This document shows, in pieces, positions 10,065 to 19,304 of a stretch of DNA of 64,000 nucleotides. Position 1 is the first letter of the stretch. Each line of letters begins with the position of its first letter. The notes beneath the pieces are model-generated. The model saw nothing but the letters and a program-made list of their open reading frames with translations. It made no database searches and was not told where the DNA came from. Made by a program: the position numbers and the translations under genes. The stretch is from Rhodococcus oryzae (GTDB lineage Bacteria; Actinomycetota; Actinomycetes; Mycobacteriales; Mycobacteriaceae), in the NCBI RefSeq assembly GCF_005049235.1, contig NZ_SUMD01000006.1:305594-369593 (forward strand), read 5' to 3'.

Positions 10065-10969
10065 GGCCCGTCGAACGGAATCCAGTCGCTGGTCGCCGGG
10101 TCCCGGTGGAATGCGACGAATATCGAGCCCTCGTCGCCAGGGCGTTCCGGGTCGAACAGGACCTGTGTCGTGCCCTGGTCCGGTACCCGGTGCAGGCTCG
10201 GAACCCTCCGCGTGACCCACCGTGCGACGCCCTCGGCGTCGGTGAACGTCACCGTCGCGTCGATGCCCGCGATCGACACCGAGCCGTCCTCCTGAGGGCT
10301 GTCGACGAGCACGTTGACGTCGGCGATCGTGCCCGGCACCCGTAGCCCGCGTGCCAACAGCCGGTCACGCTCCCTGAGTTGGACGTTCTGCCTGCGGAAC
10401 CCGGACACGGTCCGCGACATGGCCGCTCCGGTCGTCACCAGCAGGAGCAGGGGAATCCAGATCTCGGTGTAGTAGCCCACCCAGGCGAGCGGGCTCCACG
10501 GCGTCTCGGTCAGGGTGACCGGGTCGATGGCCGCGCCGACCTGCGCCGGTGGCCACCAGTTCAGGGTGGACACAGAGAAGCCGAGGGTGATTCCCGCCCA
10601 GCCGGCTGCGGCCATGAGGCCGGGGCAGCGGTGGCGCCCCAGGAAGGTCGCGAGGTCGTCGGATATCCCGACTCCGAACAGGACGTAGCCGAAGGCCGCC
10701 CCGAACGGCCACCACAGCCACGTCGGAGCCTCGTCGAACCGGGCCTCGTCGGCGAACGCGGTGTCGACGACGGCGTGCCGGAAGATGTCGGCGACACAGG
10801 CCAGGCCGTATCCCAGCAGCGCCGCGCAGGCCACGAACACCGCGAACCGGAAGCAGAGCCACAGTAAGAAGGTGGGGCTGCCGCGCCTGGACTCGAGTTC
10901 GTCGTGCCGCCGCCGAGCCGGATCCAGTGTGCTCAATGCCCCCGCCTCGTCCACCGTCCAGGAAGCCAC
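10061..10969 (-). CDS. DUF3592-like membrane protein of unknown function
   Basis: This 302-residue protein has four predicted membrane helices (about residues 34-60, 87-108, 118-140, 167-187). A soluble C-terminal domain follows, with the pattern GTIADV near its start and [13 protein letters not shown] toward its end, typical of DUF3592 proteins. No enzymatic motif is seen. The start is GTG. It is not part of the sigE-tatB series of M. tuberculosis, so it marks the left edge of a block that differs from that genome. It faces the cox cluster divergently across a 90-bp gap. Confidence 0.65.
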   Translation of the reverse strand: MASWTVDEAGALSTLDPARRRHDELESRRGSPTFLLWLCFRFAVFVACAALLGYGLACVADIFRHAVVDTAFADEARFDEAPTWLWWPFGAAFGYVLFGVGISDDLATFLGRHRCPGLMAAAGWAGITLGFSVSTLNWWPPAQVGAAIDPVTLTETPWSPLAWVGYYTEIWIPLLLLVTTGAAMSRTVSGFRRQNVQLRERDRLLARGLRVPGTIADVNVLVDSPQEDGSVSIAGIDATVTFTDAEGVARWVTRRVPSLHRVPDQGTTQVLFDPERPGDEGSIFVAFHRDPATSDWIPFDGP

Positions 10970-11059
10970 ACTCTATCGAGCGCATTCGGCGTAGCGTCCA
11001 GCCATGGGAACCACCCAGGGCGCCCGCAACCAGCTGTGCCACGCGGGGGGTGACGTCTG

Positions 11060-12187
11060 ATGCGCGATGTCCTCACCGAACTGATGGCGATCTGGCGTGC
11101 GGGTGGGACCGCGGGTGTCGGGACGGTGGTGCAGACTTTCAGGTCGGCACCGAGGCCCCCGGGCGCGGCGATGGTGGTCGCCCCCGACGGCACCGTGGCC
11201 GGCTCGGTCTCGGGTGGCTGTGTGGAGGGCGCCGTCTACGAGCTGGCCCGGGACGTGGTCGAGTCCGGCAGGCCGGAGCTCGAGCGATATGGCGTCACCG
11301 ATGATGATGCCTTCGCGGTGGGGCTGACCTGCGGCGGCATTCTCGACGTCTACGTCGAGCCGGTCTCCCGCCGCACCTTCCCCGAGCTCGCCGAGGTCGC
11401 CGAGGACATCGAGCACGAACGCCCGGTGGCCGTGGCGACCGTGATCGACCACCCGCAGACCGCGTGGGTCGGTCGCCGGATGATCGTGCGGCCGGACGGT
11501 ATCGGTGGAACGGTCGGTTCGGCGCGTACCGACGCCGCGATCGGCGATGACGCCCGAGGTCTGCTCGCGGCGGGACGAACCGGGGTGCTCACCTACGGCC
11601 CCGACGGGCAGCGTCGCGGCGAGGGAATGCGCGTGTTCGTCGCGAGTCACGCCCCGAGTCCACGCATGCTCGTCTTCGGTGCCATCGACTTCGCCGCAGC
11701 GGTGGCCCATCAGGGCGCCTTCCTCGGCTATCGCGTCACGGTGTGCGACGCCAGGGCGGTGTTCGCCACCCACGCCCGCTTCCCGACCGCGGACGAGGTG
11801 GTCGTGGACTGGCCGCACCGCTACCTGCAGTCGCAGATCGACGCCGAGGCGATCGACGGGCGCACGGTGATCTGCGTGCTCACCCACGACCCCAAGTTCG
11901 ACGTCCCGCTGCTGGCGCTCGCGCTCCGGCTGCCCGAGGTCGCCTATGTCGGGGCGATGGGGTCGCGGCGCACCCACCGCGATCGGCTCCAGCGCCTGCG
12001 CGAGGCCGGCCTCGGCGAGGCGGAGTTGGCGCGGCTGTCGAGCCCGATCGGACTCGACATCGGGGCCCGAACGCCGGAGGAGACCGCGGTGTCCATCGCC
12101 GCCGAGATCATCGAGCTGCGCTGGGGCGGGGGCGGCGAACGGCTGACCGCGATCGAGGGCCGGATCCACCACGACGAGACGTCCTGA
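11060..12187 (+). CDS. XdhC/CoxI-family molybdoenzyme maturation factor
   Basis: This is a 375-residue XdhC-family protein. The N-terminal XdhC/CoxI domain contains VSGGCVEGAVYE near residues 48-60. A C-terminal Rossmann-like domain (about 195-350) has MLVFGAIDFAAAVA and YVGAMGSRRTH. Members bind molybdenum cofactor and help insert its sulfurated or Cu-containing form into xanthine dehydrogenase or CO dehydrogenase. It lies just upstream of coxM on the same strand with a 115-bp gap that may hold a separate promoter, so it probably serves the CO dehydrogenase as CoxF or CoxI. A second, different XdhC-type gene follows coxL. Confidence 0.85.
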   Translation: MRDVLTELMAIWRAGGTAGVGTVVQTFRSAPRPPGAAMVVAPDGTVAGSVSGGCVEGAVYELARDVVESGRPELERYGVTDDDAFAVGLTCGGILDVYVEPVSRRTFPELAEVAEDIEHERPVAVATVIDHPQTAWVGRRMIVRPDGIGGTVGSARTDAAIGDDARGLLAAGRTGVLTYGPDGQRRGEGMRVFVASHAPSPRMLVFGAIDFAAAVAHQGAFLGYRVTVCDARAVFATHARFPTADEVVVDWPHRYLQSQIDAEAIDGRTVICVLTHDPKFDVPLLALALRLPEVAYVGAMGSRRTHRDRLQRLREAGLGEAELARLSSPIGLDIGARTPEETAVSIAAEIIELRWGGGGERLTAIEGRIHHDETS

Positions 12188-12240
12188 CCGGAGCCTGCCC
12201 GAGTCGTGTGCGGACCGTTTGTGCTGATCGCTCGGGGCGC

Positions 12241-12269
12241 TTGACACCCCCGGTGGACCGGTCGAGTCT
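12241..12269 (+). promoter_or_regulatory. Possible promoter of the coxMSL genes
   Basis: A perfect -35 hexamer TTGACA (12241-12246) is followed after 17 bases by GAGTCT (12264-12269), a poor -10 box. It lies 33 bases before the preferred coxM start. The weak -10 box suggests activation by a regulator or another sigma factor. The position is reasonable, but the call is tentative. Confidence 0.35.
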
Positions 12270-12302
12270 GGATTTGTCCCCATGCGATGCGAGGTGGATC
12301 AG

Positions 12303-13169
12303 ATGCAGGTCCCTGGACCCTTTGAATACGAGCGAGCGACGAGCGTGATCGACGCGATCGGACTGCTCGAACGGCTGGGGAGCGAGGCCCGACTGGTGGC
12401 CGGCGGCCACAGCCTGCTCCCGATGATGAAGCTGCGGCTGGCGAACCCCGAGTACCTCATCGACATCAACCCGCTGCACGACGAGCTGGGTCACATCACG
12501 GTGGAGCCGTCGGGCGTGCGGATCGGTGCGATGGTGCGACACCGGGAACTGCTCGAGTCGGCGGAACTGGCCGCGCTGTGGCCGATCTTCCGGGACGCCG
12601 AGCGGGTGATCGCCGACCCGGTGGTGCGCAACCGCGGCACTATCGGCGGATCGCTCTGTCAGGCGGACCCGGCCGAGGACCTCAGCACGGTGTGCGAGGT
12701 GCTCGACGCCACCTGCGTACTGCAGGGGCCGCGCGGCGAGCGCTCGATCGCCATGTCCGAGTTCCACCTCGGGCCGTACGAGACCGCCGCGGCGGACAAC
12801 GAGATCCTCACCGAGATCCTGATCCCCTTCCGCGATCACGGGTCGAATGCCTACGCGAAAGTGGAAAGACGCGCAGGGGATTGGGCGATCGCGGCGGCGG
12901 GCGCGGCGGTGTGGCTGGACGGCCCGGTGGTCGTCGAGGCGAGGATCGGTCTCACCGCGGTGAATGCCGACCCGTCCGGATTCGGCGAGGTGTACGAGTT
13001 CCTCATCGGCAAGCCGTGTACCGACGAGGTAGCGCTCTATGCAGGCGATCTGGCGTCCCGGCACTGCGAACCGGTCACCGACCCGCGGGGTACCGCGGAG
13101 TACAAGCGGCACCTGGCCAAGGAACTGACCCGCCGCGCGCTGCGCACGGCTGCCGGACGGGTCCACTAG
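12303..13169 (+). CDS. coxM: CO dehydrogenase medium (FAD-binding) subunit
   Basis: This is the flavoprotein subunit of aerobic carbon monoxide dehydrogenase, passing electrons from the iron-sulfur subunit to the acceptor. Both FAD pyrophosphate motifs of CoxM are present: AGGHS near residue 35 and TIGGS near 113. A C-terminal CO_deh_flav_C domain completes 288 residues. The ATG at 12303 has GAGGTGG five bases upstream and is better than the ATG at 12282. The order M-S-L that follows is that of form I (OMP-type) clusters. Confidence 0.93.
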   Translation: MQVPGPFEYERATSVIDAIGLLERLGSEARLVAGGHSLLPMMKLRLANPEYLIDINPLHDELGHITVEPSGVRIGAMVRHRELLESAELAALWPIFRDAERVIADPVVRNRGTIGGSLCQADPAEDLSTVCEVLDATCVLQGPRGERSIAMSEFHLGPYETAAADNEILTEILIPFRDHGSNAYAKVERRAGDWAIAAAGAAVWLDGPVVVEARIGLTAVNADPSGFGEVYEFLIGKPCTDEVALYAGDLASRHCEPVTDPRGTAEYKRHLAKELTRRALRTAAGRVH

Positions 13170-13206
13170 CGAGGGCAGGTCGGGGGACCAGGGAAGGACG
13201 AAAGAC

Positions 13207-13773
13207 ATGCAGGTGACGATGACCGTCAACGGCAGCGAGGTCACGGAGGACGTCGAGCCCCGGATGCTCCTGGTGCACTTCCTGCGAGATCAGCTGCGGC
13301 TGACCGGAACCCACTGGGGCTGCGACACCAGCAACTGCGGCACCTGCGTGGTGCTGGTGGACGGCGAGCCCGTGAAGTCCTGCACGATGCTGGCCGCGAT
13401 GGCCGCCGGGCACGAGGTGCGCACCGTCGAGGGCCTCGAACGCGACGGCGAACTCGACCCCGTCCAGCAGGGCTTCATGGAATGTCACGGCCTGCAGTGC
13501 GGCTTCTGCACCCCCGGCATGATGATGACCGCCAGGGCCCTGCTCGACAGCACCCCGCATCCGGACGAGCAGGCCATTCGCGAGGCGATCTCCGGACAGA
13601 TCTGCCGGTGCACCGGGTACACCACGATCGTCCGCTCCGTGCAGTGGGCCGCGGCGCACGAAGAGGGCGCGGCCCGCGAACCGGAACCGGAGCGCGGCAC
13701 CGGGCCCACCGCGGCGCAGCCCGAGACCTCCTCACCGCCGCGCGTCAGCGAGCACGCCGGAGGCGCATCATGA
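13207..13773 (+). CDS. coxS: CO dehydrogenase small (2Fe-2S) subunit
   Basis: This is the iron-sulfur subunit carrying two [2Fe-2S] clusters. The plant-type cluster ligands are C39, C44, C47 and C59. The second cluster, in the helical domain, uses C98, C101, C133 and C135 (CGFC and CRC motifs). The start has GGGAAGGACGAAAG upstream. After residue 155 there is a Pro/Glu-rich tail of about 33 residues that most CoxS proteins lack or keep shorter. The stop overlaps the coxL start by four bases. Confidence 0.94.
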   Translation: MQVTMTVNGSEVTEDVEPRMLLVHFLRDQLRLTGTHWGCDTSNCGTCVVLVDGEPVKSCTMLAAMAAGHEVRTVEGLERDGELDPVQQGFMECHGLQCGFCTPGMMMTARALLDSTPHPDEQAIREAISGQICRCTGYTTIVRSVQWAAAHEEGAAREPEPERGTGPTAAQPETSSPPRVSEHAGGAS

Positions 13774-16187
13774 CCACCGTCGACCATCCACCGACCGGAC
13801 CCGTGACGGACGAGTCGGACAACGAACACTTCGACAACAACAAGAAGCCGGTCGGGTACGGGCGGATGCTCCGCAAGGAGGATCCCCGCTTCATCCGCGG
13901 CCGCGGGAACTATGTCGACGACATCGTGCTTCCCGGCATGCTGCACCTGGCCATCCTGCGGTCGCCCGTCGCACACGCACGCATCGTGCGCGTGGACACG
14001 ACGGCGGCGCAGGCGCATCCGAAGGTGAAGGCGGTCATCACCGGCGCCGACCTGGCGGAGCAGGGACTGGCCTGGATGCCGACCCTCTCCAACGACGTGC
14101 AGGCGGTCCTCGCCACCGACAAGGTGCGTTTCCAGGGGCAGGAGGTGGCGTGCGTCATCGCCGAGGACCGGTATTCGGCGCGTGATGCGCTCGAGTTGAT
14201 CGACGTCGAATACGACATCCTCGATCCGGTGATCGACGCCCGCAAGGCGCTCGCGCCCGACGCCCCGGTGATCCGCACGGACCTCGAGGGCAAGACCGAC
14301 AACCACGTCTTCGACTGGGAGGCGGGCGATCCGAAGGCGACGGAGGAGGCGTTCGCCAGGGCGGAGGTGATCACCACCCAGGAGATCGTCTACCCCCGGG
14401 TTCACCCGGCACCGATGGAAACCTGTGGCGCCGTGGCGGATTTCGACGCGGTCAACGGCAAACTGACGCTCTGGTCCACCTCCCAGGCGCCGCACGCCCA
14501 CCGCACCCTGTATGCACTGGTGGCCGGGCTGCCCGAGCACAAGATCCGGGTCGTCTCGCCGGACATCGGCGGTGGGTTCGGCAACAAGGTGCCGATCTAC
14601 CCCGGGTACGTGTGCGCCATCGTCGCCTCGCTGGTGACCGGGAAGCCGGTCAAGTGGATGGAGGACCGCAGCGAGAACCTGATGAGCACCGGGTTCGCGC
14701 GGGACTACATCATGCAGGGCGAGATCGCCGCAACCCGGGAGGGCAAGATCCTCGCGATCCGGACGAACGTGCTCGCCGACCACGGCGCCTTCAACGGCAC
14801 CGCGGCTCCGGTGAAGTACCCGGCCGGTTTCTTCGGGGTGTTCACCGGCAGCTACGACCTCGAGGCCGCCTACTGCAAGATGACCGCCGTCTACACCGAC
14901 AAGGCTCCGGGTGGGGTGGCGTATGCCTGCTCGTTCCGGATCACCGAGGCGGTGTATCTCGTTGAGCGACTGGTCGATTGCCTCGCGTACGACCTCGACA
15001 TGGATCCCGCCGAGCTGCGGCTGAAGAACCTGCTCAAGCCGGACCAGTTCCCCTACACCTCGAAGACCGGCTGGGTCTACGACTCGGGCGACTACGAGGT
15101 GACCATGCGCAAGGCCATGGACATGATCGGCTACGCCGACCTGCGCCGGGAGCAGGCCGAGAAGCGTGAGCGGGGCGAGCTGATGGGCATCGGCATGTCC
15201 TTCTTCACGGAGGCGGTCGGTGCCGGCCCCCGCAAGCACATGGACATCCTCGGGCTCGGCATGGCGGACGGTTGCGAACTCCGCGTGCACCCGACGGGCA
15301 AGGCCGTGGTGCGGCTGTCGGTGCAGAGCCAGGGGCAGGGGCACGAGACGACCTTCGCGCAGATCGTCGCCGAGGAGCTCGGCATCCCGCCGGACGACAT
15401 CGAGGTGGTGCACGGCGACACCGACAACACCCCGTTCGGCCTCGGCACCTACGGCAGCCGGTCGACGCCGGTGTCCGGGGCGGCCGCGGCGCTGGTCGCG
15501 CGGAAGGTGCGGGACAAGGCGAAGATCATCGCGTCGGGCATGCTCGAGGTGTCCGTGGCAGACCTCGAATGGGAGAAGGGTTCCTTCCACGTGAAGGGCG
15601 ATCCGACGACGGCGGTGACGATCCAGGACATCGCGATGCGGTCGTACGGTGCAGGCGACCTGCCGGAGGGTCTCGAGGGCGGGCTCGAAGCCCAGATCTG
15701 TTACAACCCAGAGAATCTCACCTACCCGTACGGATCGTATTTCTGCGTCGTCGACATCGATCCCGGCACCGCCCAGGTCAAGGTGCGCAGGTTCCTCGCG
15801 GTCGACGACTGCGGCACCCGGATCAACCCGATGATCATCGAGGGACAGGTGCACGGCGGCATCACCGACGGGATCGGGATGGCGCTGATGGAGATCATGG
15901 CGTTCGACGAGGACGGCAACTGCCTGGGCGGCTCGCTGATGGACTACCTGATCCCGACCGCGCTCGAGGTACCCCACCTCGAGACCGGTTTCACCGTGAC
16001 GCCCTCGCCGCATCATCCGATCGGCGCCAAGGGGGTCGGCGAGTCGGCGACCGTTGGTTCGCCGCCCGCCGTCGTGAACGCCGTGGTCGACGCGCTGAAG
16101 CCGTTCGGCGTCAGGCACGCCGACATGCCGCTGACACCCTCTCGGGTGTGGGAGGCGATGCAGGGCAGAGCGGCGCCACCGATCTAG
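13770..16187 (+). CDS. coxL: Form I CO dehydrogenase large (molybdenum-copper) subunit
   Basis: This is the catalytic subunit that oxidises CO to CO2 at a Mo-Cu site, 805 residues, the usual length. The loop AYACSFR (residues 384-390) matches the form I signature AYxCSFR. Its cysteine, C387, corresponds to the copper-binding C388 of Oligotropha carboxidovorans. The active-site glutamate region GVGESAT lies near the C-terminus. Form II enzymes have AYRGAGR instead, so this is a true CO dehydrogenase candidate rather than a generic xanthine dehydrogenase relative. The ATG at 13770 overlaps the coxS stop; the longer open frame upstream is shadow. Confidence 0.96.
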   Translation: MTTVDHPPTGPVTDESDNEHFDNNKKPVGYGRMLRKEDPRFIRGRGNYVDDIVLPGMLHLAILRSPVAHARIVRVDTTAAQAHPKVKAVITGADLAEQGLAWMPTLSNDVQAVLATDKVRFQGQEVACVIAEDRYSARDALELIDVEYDILDPVIDARKALAPDAPVIRTDLEGKTDNHVFDWEAGDPKATEEAFARAEVITTQEIVYPRVHPAPMETCGAVADFDAVNGKLTLWSTSQAPHAHRTLYALVAGLPEHKIRVVSPDIGGGFGNKVPIYPGYVCAIVASLVTGKPVKWMEDRSENLMSTGFARDYIMQGEIAATREGKILAIRTNVLADHGAFNGTAAPVKYPAGFFGVFTGSYDLEAAYCKMTAVYTDKAPGGVAYACSFRITEAVYLVERLVDCLAYDLDMDPAELRLKNLLKPDQFPYTSKTGWVYDSGDYEVTMRKAMDMIGYADLRREQAEKRERGELMGIGMSFFTEAVGAGPRKHMDILGLGMADGCELRVHPTGKAVVRLSVQSQGQGHETTFAQIVAEELGIPPDDIEVVHGDTDNTPFGLGTYGSRSTPVSGAAAALVARKVRDKAKIIASGMLEVSVADLEWEKGSFHVKGDPTTAVTIQDIAMRSYGAGDLPEGLEGGLEAQICYNPENLTYPYGSYFCVVDIDPGTAQVKVRRFLAVDDCGTRINPMIIEGQVHGGITDGIGMALMEIMAFDEDGNCLGGSLMDYLIPTALEVPHLETGFTVTPSPHHPIGAKGVGESATVGSPPAVVNAVVDALKPFGVRHADMPLTPSRVWEAMQGRAAPPI

Positions 16188-16238
16188 CCCGCGGCCGGAG
16201 ACCGGGCAGGACCCAGCACAGCGCAGGAGGGTGCGGGC

Positions 16239-17135
16239 ATGGAGACGAACGCGCGGATCGCCGAGCTGATCGACCGCAGGCAACCGTTCGTGCACGCGAC
16301 CGTGGTTCGTGCCGAGCCGCCGACCTCCGCGCGCACCGGCGACGAGGCGATCGTGCTGCCGGACGGCACCATCGAGGGGTTCGTCGGCGGTCAGTGCGCC
16401 GAGAGCTCGGTGCGCAGGGCCGCGCTCGATGCCCTGAAGTCCGAGGAGAGCGTGCTGCTGCGGGTGCTGCCGGACGGCCAGGCGCAGTTCCCGGAGGCGC
16501 CGGGGGCGACGGTCGTCGTCAACCCGTGCCTTTCCGGGGGCGCACTGGAGATCTTCCTCGCGCCGCGACTGCCCGCCGCGCGGCTGTATCTGATGGGCAC
16601 CAACCCCGCCGCGGACGCGGTCGCCGAGCTGGCCCGGATGCTGGGGTTCCAGCTCGAGCGGGTCGAGGAGGGCGGCAGGCCCGACGGCGCGGTGGCGGCG
16701 GTGATCGTCGGTCTCGGGGGCAACGAGGGGCAGTCCATCAGGGCCGCGCTCGACGCGGGCGTGGGATACATCGGGCTGGTCGCCAGCAGGATCCGCGGCG
16801 CGGGCGTGCTGGATCAGCTCGAACTCGACGAGGCGGAGCGGGCCCGGATCCACACCCCGGCCGGGTTGCCCATCGGCGCGCGCACCCCTGCCGAGATCGC
16901 GTTGTCGATCCTCGCGCAGATCGTGCAGGGCATCCGGCTCGGCGGGCTGGCCCGCCGAAGTCCGGCACTGGACGCGGCACTCGCCGCCGCCGCACAGGAC
17001 ACGGTCACCGATCCGACCTGCGGCATGACGGTGACGGTCCGCGGGGACACCCCGCGAGTCGAACTCGACGGGCAGACGTACTGGTTCTGCAGCGCCGGGT
17101 GCCGCGACCGGTTCGTGAGCGAGCGGTACCCGTGA
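16239..17135 (+). CDS. XdhC-family maturation factor fused to a YHS domain
   Basis: This is a 298-residue protein with an XdhC/CoxI domain ([17 protein letters not shown] near residues 48-64), a degenerate Rossmann segment (about 108-215) and a C-terminal YHS domain from about residue 256. The YHS domain reads DPTCGM (C261) and later FCSAGC (C284, C288), cysteines that could bind a metal. In the CO dehydrogenase setting a copper or sulfur delivery role is attractive, but it is inference. GGAGG lies 11 bases before the ATG. The stop overlaps the next start by four bases. Confidence 0.85.
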   Translation: METNARIAELIDRRQPFVHATVVRAEPPTSARTGDEAIVLPDGTIEGFVGGQCAESSVRRAALDALKSEESVLLRVLPDGQAQFPEAPGATVVVNPCLSGGALEIFLAPRLPAARLYLMGTNPAADAVAELARMLGFQLERVEEGGRPDGAVAAVIVGLGGNEGQSIRAALDAGVGYIGLVASRIRGAGVLDQLELDEAERARIHTPAGLPIGARTPAEIALSILAQIVQGIRLGGLARRSPALDAALAAAAQDTVTDPTCGMTVTVRGDTPRVELDGQTYWFCSAGCRDRFVSERYP

Positions 17136-17716
17136 CGGTCACGGGCATCGTCCTCGCGGCCGGGGGATCGGCCCGCCTCGGCAGGCCCAAGCAGCTGTTG
17201 GAGTACCGGGGCGCCCCGCTACTGGCAGCGGTGCTGCGGGTCGCGCGCGAGTGCCACCTCGACCAGGTGCTGGTGGCCCTCGGCGGGGCGGCCGCCGAGG
17301 TGGAGGCCGCCGTCGACCTGTCCGGGGTACAGGTCGTGCACAACCCCGACTTCGGTTCCGGCTGCGCCTCGACGATCTCGTGCGCGCTTGACGAGGTCGA
17401 CCTGCACGCGCGGGGCATCGTCCTGATGCTCGGCGACCAACCCGGGGTCCGATCGGCGACGGTCGCGGCGCTGCTGGACGTCGCGACGCCGGACGCGAGC
17501 GCGGTCTGCCGATACCGGGACGGCCGCGGGCACCCGCTCTGGTTCGGCCGCAGCATCTTCCCCGACCTGCGGAGGCTGCACGGCGACAAGGGCGTGTGGA
17601 AACTGCTCGAATCGGGCCGGGTCCCGGTGCTGGAGGTGCCGGTCGATGCCGAGATCCCGCTCGACGTCGACACCTGGGACGACTACGTGGCGCTGCAGGC
17701 GCAGGATTCTCGGTGA
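17132..17716 (+). CDS. MobA-like nucleotidyltransferase (molybdenum cofactor modification)
   Basis: This is a 194-residue MobA/MocA-family NTP transferase. The nucleotide-binding signature [19 protein letters not shown] is at residues 4-22, with the metal-binding aspartate region MLGDQPG near 93-99. MocA homologues attach CMP to molybdopterin to form the cytosine dinucleotide cofactor that CO dehydrogenase uses. The GTG start overlaps the XdhC-YHS stop, and coxD begins four bases after its stop. The gene is therefore embedded in the cox maturation transcript. Confidence 0.88.
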   Translation: MTVTGIVLAAGGSARLGRPKQLLEYRGAPLLAAVLRVARECHLDQVLVALGGAAAEVEAAVDLSGVQVVHNPDFGSGCASTISCALDEVDLHARGIVLMLGDQPGVRSATVAALLDVATPDASAVCRYRDGRGHPLWFGRSIFPDLRRLHGDKGVWKLLESGRVPVLEVPVDAEIPLDVDTWDDYVALQAQDSR

Positions 17717-17719
17717 GCC

Positions 17720-18634
17720 ATGAGCCGGCCGGGGTTCGCCGATCTCGCCGACGTGGTCGGGCGCTTCGACGCGCAGGACTACCTGCTGGACGAGGGCACG
17801 GCGTCGGCGATCTACCTGGCACTGGCCCTCGGGCGGCCGCTGTTGCTCGAAGGCGAGCCGGGAGTGGGTAAGACGACCGCGGCAAAGGCGCTCGCCGCCG
17901 CGCTCGACACCACGTTGATCCGGCTCCAGTGTTACGAGGGGCTCGGTGCCGGTGAGGCCCTGTACGACTGGAACTACCAGCGGCAGCTGCTCGCGATCCG
18001 GATGGCCGAGTCGCGCGCGGGCAGGCTGGACGAGTCCGATCTGTTCACCGAGGAGTTCCTGCTGCCGCGCCCGATCCTGCAGTGCGTGCGGCACAGGGGC
18101 GCAGGGGCCCCCGTGCTCCTGGTCGACGAGATCGACCGTGCCGATGATGAATTCGAGGCATTGCTGCTCGAGTTCCTCGGCGAGTCGTCCGTCACGGTGC
18201 CGGAGCTCGGGACCTTCTCCGCCGAGCGACCGCCCGTGGTGGTCCTCACCTCCAACCGCAGCCGCGATCTGCACGACGCGCTCCGCAGGCGCTGCCTCTA
18301 CCACTGGATCGAGTATCCGAAACCCGGACGCGCGGTGGCGATCCTGCGGCGCACCGTGCCGGAGGCGAACACGGCGCTGATCACACAGGTCACCGAGTTC
18401 GTCGGCGAAGCCCGCGGACTCGACCTCGACAAGCCGCCTGGTCTGGCCGAGTCGATCGACTGGGTGTCGGCGCTCGCGGCACTGGGCGCGACCGAACTCG
18501 GCCGCGCCGAGGCGGTGACGAGCCTCGGTGCGATCGCCAAGACCCCGGACGACCGGGACTCGATCATCGCACTGCTCGACGACAACGAACGCGATCGGGC
18601 CACGCCGTGTTCGGCACCCGATGCCACCACATGA
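17720..18634 (+). CDS. coxD: MoxR-type AAA+ ATPase CoxD
   Basis: This is a 304-residue AAA+ ATPase of the MoxR family. Walker A is GEPGVGKT (45-52), Walker B is VLLVDEID (132-139) and sensor 1 is in VVVLTSNRS. In Oligotropha CoxD is needed to build the Cu-S part of the Mo-Cu site, usually together with the VWA protein CoxE. Both partners are present here. The start lies four bases after the MobA-like gene stop. Confidence 0.9.
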   Translation: MSRPGFADLADVVGRFDAQDYLLDEGTASAIYLALALGRPLLLEGEPGVGKTTAAKALAAALDTTLIRLQCYEGLGAGEALYDWNYQRQLLAIRMAESRAGRLDESDLFTEEFLLPRPILQCVRHRGAGAPVLLVDEIDRADDEFEALLLEFLGESSVTVPELGTFSAERPPVVVLTSNRSRDLHDALRRRCLYHWIEYPKPGRAVAILRRTVPEANTALITQVTEFVGEARGLDLDKPPGLAESIDWVSALAALGATELGRAEAVTSLGAIAKTPDDRDSIIALLDDNERDRATPCSAPDATT

Positions 18635-18647
18635 GAGGTCAAGGGCG

Positions 18648-19301
18648 ATGAAGCTGGAAAATCAGTTCACGGTGCACGCGCCGATCGAGACGGCCTGGGA
18701 CACCCTGACCGATCTCGATGTGGTCGCGCCGCTGCTCCCGGGTGCGCAGCTGACCGGGCGCGACGGCGACGCCTACCTGGGCAAGATGAAGGTCAAGGTC
18801 GGCCCCGTGACGAGCGAGTTCTCCGGCCGGGCCGCGCTGACGGAAGCCGACCGAGGCGCGCACCGTGCCGTGATCGAGGCCAACGGCCGGGATTCGCGGG
18901 GCGCGGGCAACGCCTCCGCCACCATCACCGCGCGCCTGGTGGAGGAGGGCGACGCGACGAGGGTGACCGTCGACACCGACATGAAGGTGGTCGGGAAGCT
19001 GGCGCAGTTCGGCAGCGGCGTCATCGCCCAGGTGTCGGAGAAGATGATGAACCAGTTCGCGGCCTCGCTCGAGGCCAAGCTGGCCGAGGGGGAGCAGGCA
19101 AGCGAGCCGGAGACGGCGGCGCAGGTAGAGGCGGCACCCGGTGCGCTCGTCGCGGCGCCGGAACCGGCTCCGGAGCCCGAGCCGCTCGACTTGCTCGGGT
19201 TGGCCGGACCGGCGCTCGCGAGGCGGCTGCTCCCACTCGCGGCCGCGCTGCTGGCCGGTCTCGTGGTCGGGCTGGCCGTTCGATTCCTGCGGCGACACTG
19301 A
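18648..19301 (+). CDS. coxG: CoxG, SRPBCC-fold membrane partner of CO dehydrogenase
   Basis: The first 150 residues form a SRPBCC/START-like domain (ENQFTVHAPIETAWDTLTDLDVVAPLLPGA at the start), typical of the CoxG family. A Pro/Glu/Ala-rich linker follows, then a C-terminal membrane helix (about 186-213) ending RFLRRH. CoxG proteins attach CO dehydrogenase to the membrane; recent work proposes that they carry menaquinone to it. The helix here fits a membrane anchor. The ATG at 18648 follows coxD by 13 bases; 217 residues. Confidence 0.88.
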   Translation: MKLENQFTVHAPIETAWDTLTDLDVVAPLLPGAQLTGRDGDAYLGKMKVKVGPVTSEFSGRAALTEADRGAHRAVIEANGRDSRGAGNASATITARLVEEGDATRVTVDTDMKVVGKLAQFGSGVIAQVSEKMMNQFAASLEAKLAEGEQASEPETAAQVEAAPGALVAAPEPAPEPEPLDLLGLAGPALARRLLPLAAALLAGLVVGLAVRFLRRH

Positions 19302-19304
19302 GCC

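Noticed and set aside
13485..16853. Open frame of 1122 codons on the minus strand opposite coxL and its neighbours
   Set aside because: It runs opposite three genes with clear motifs and encodes no recognisable domain. Shadow frame.
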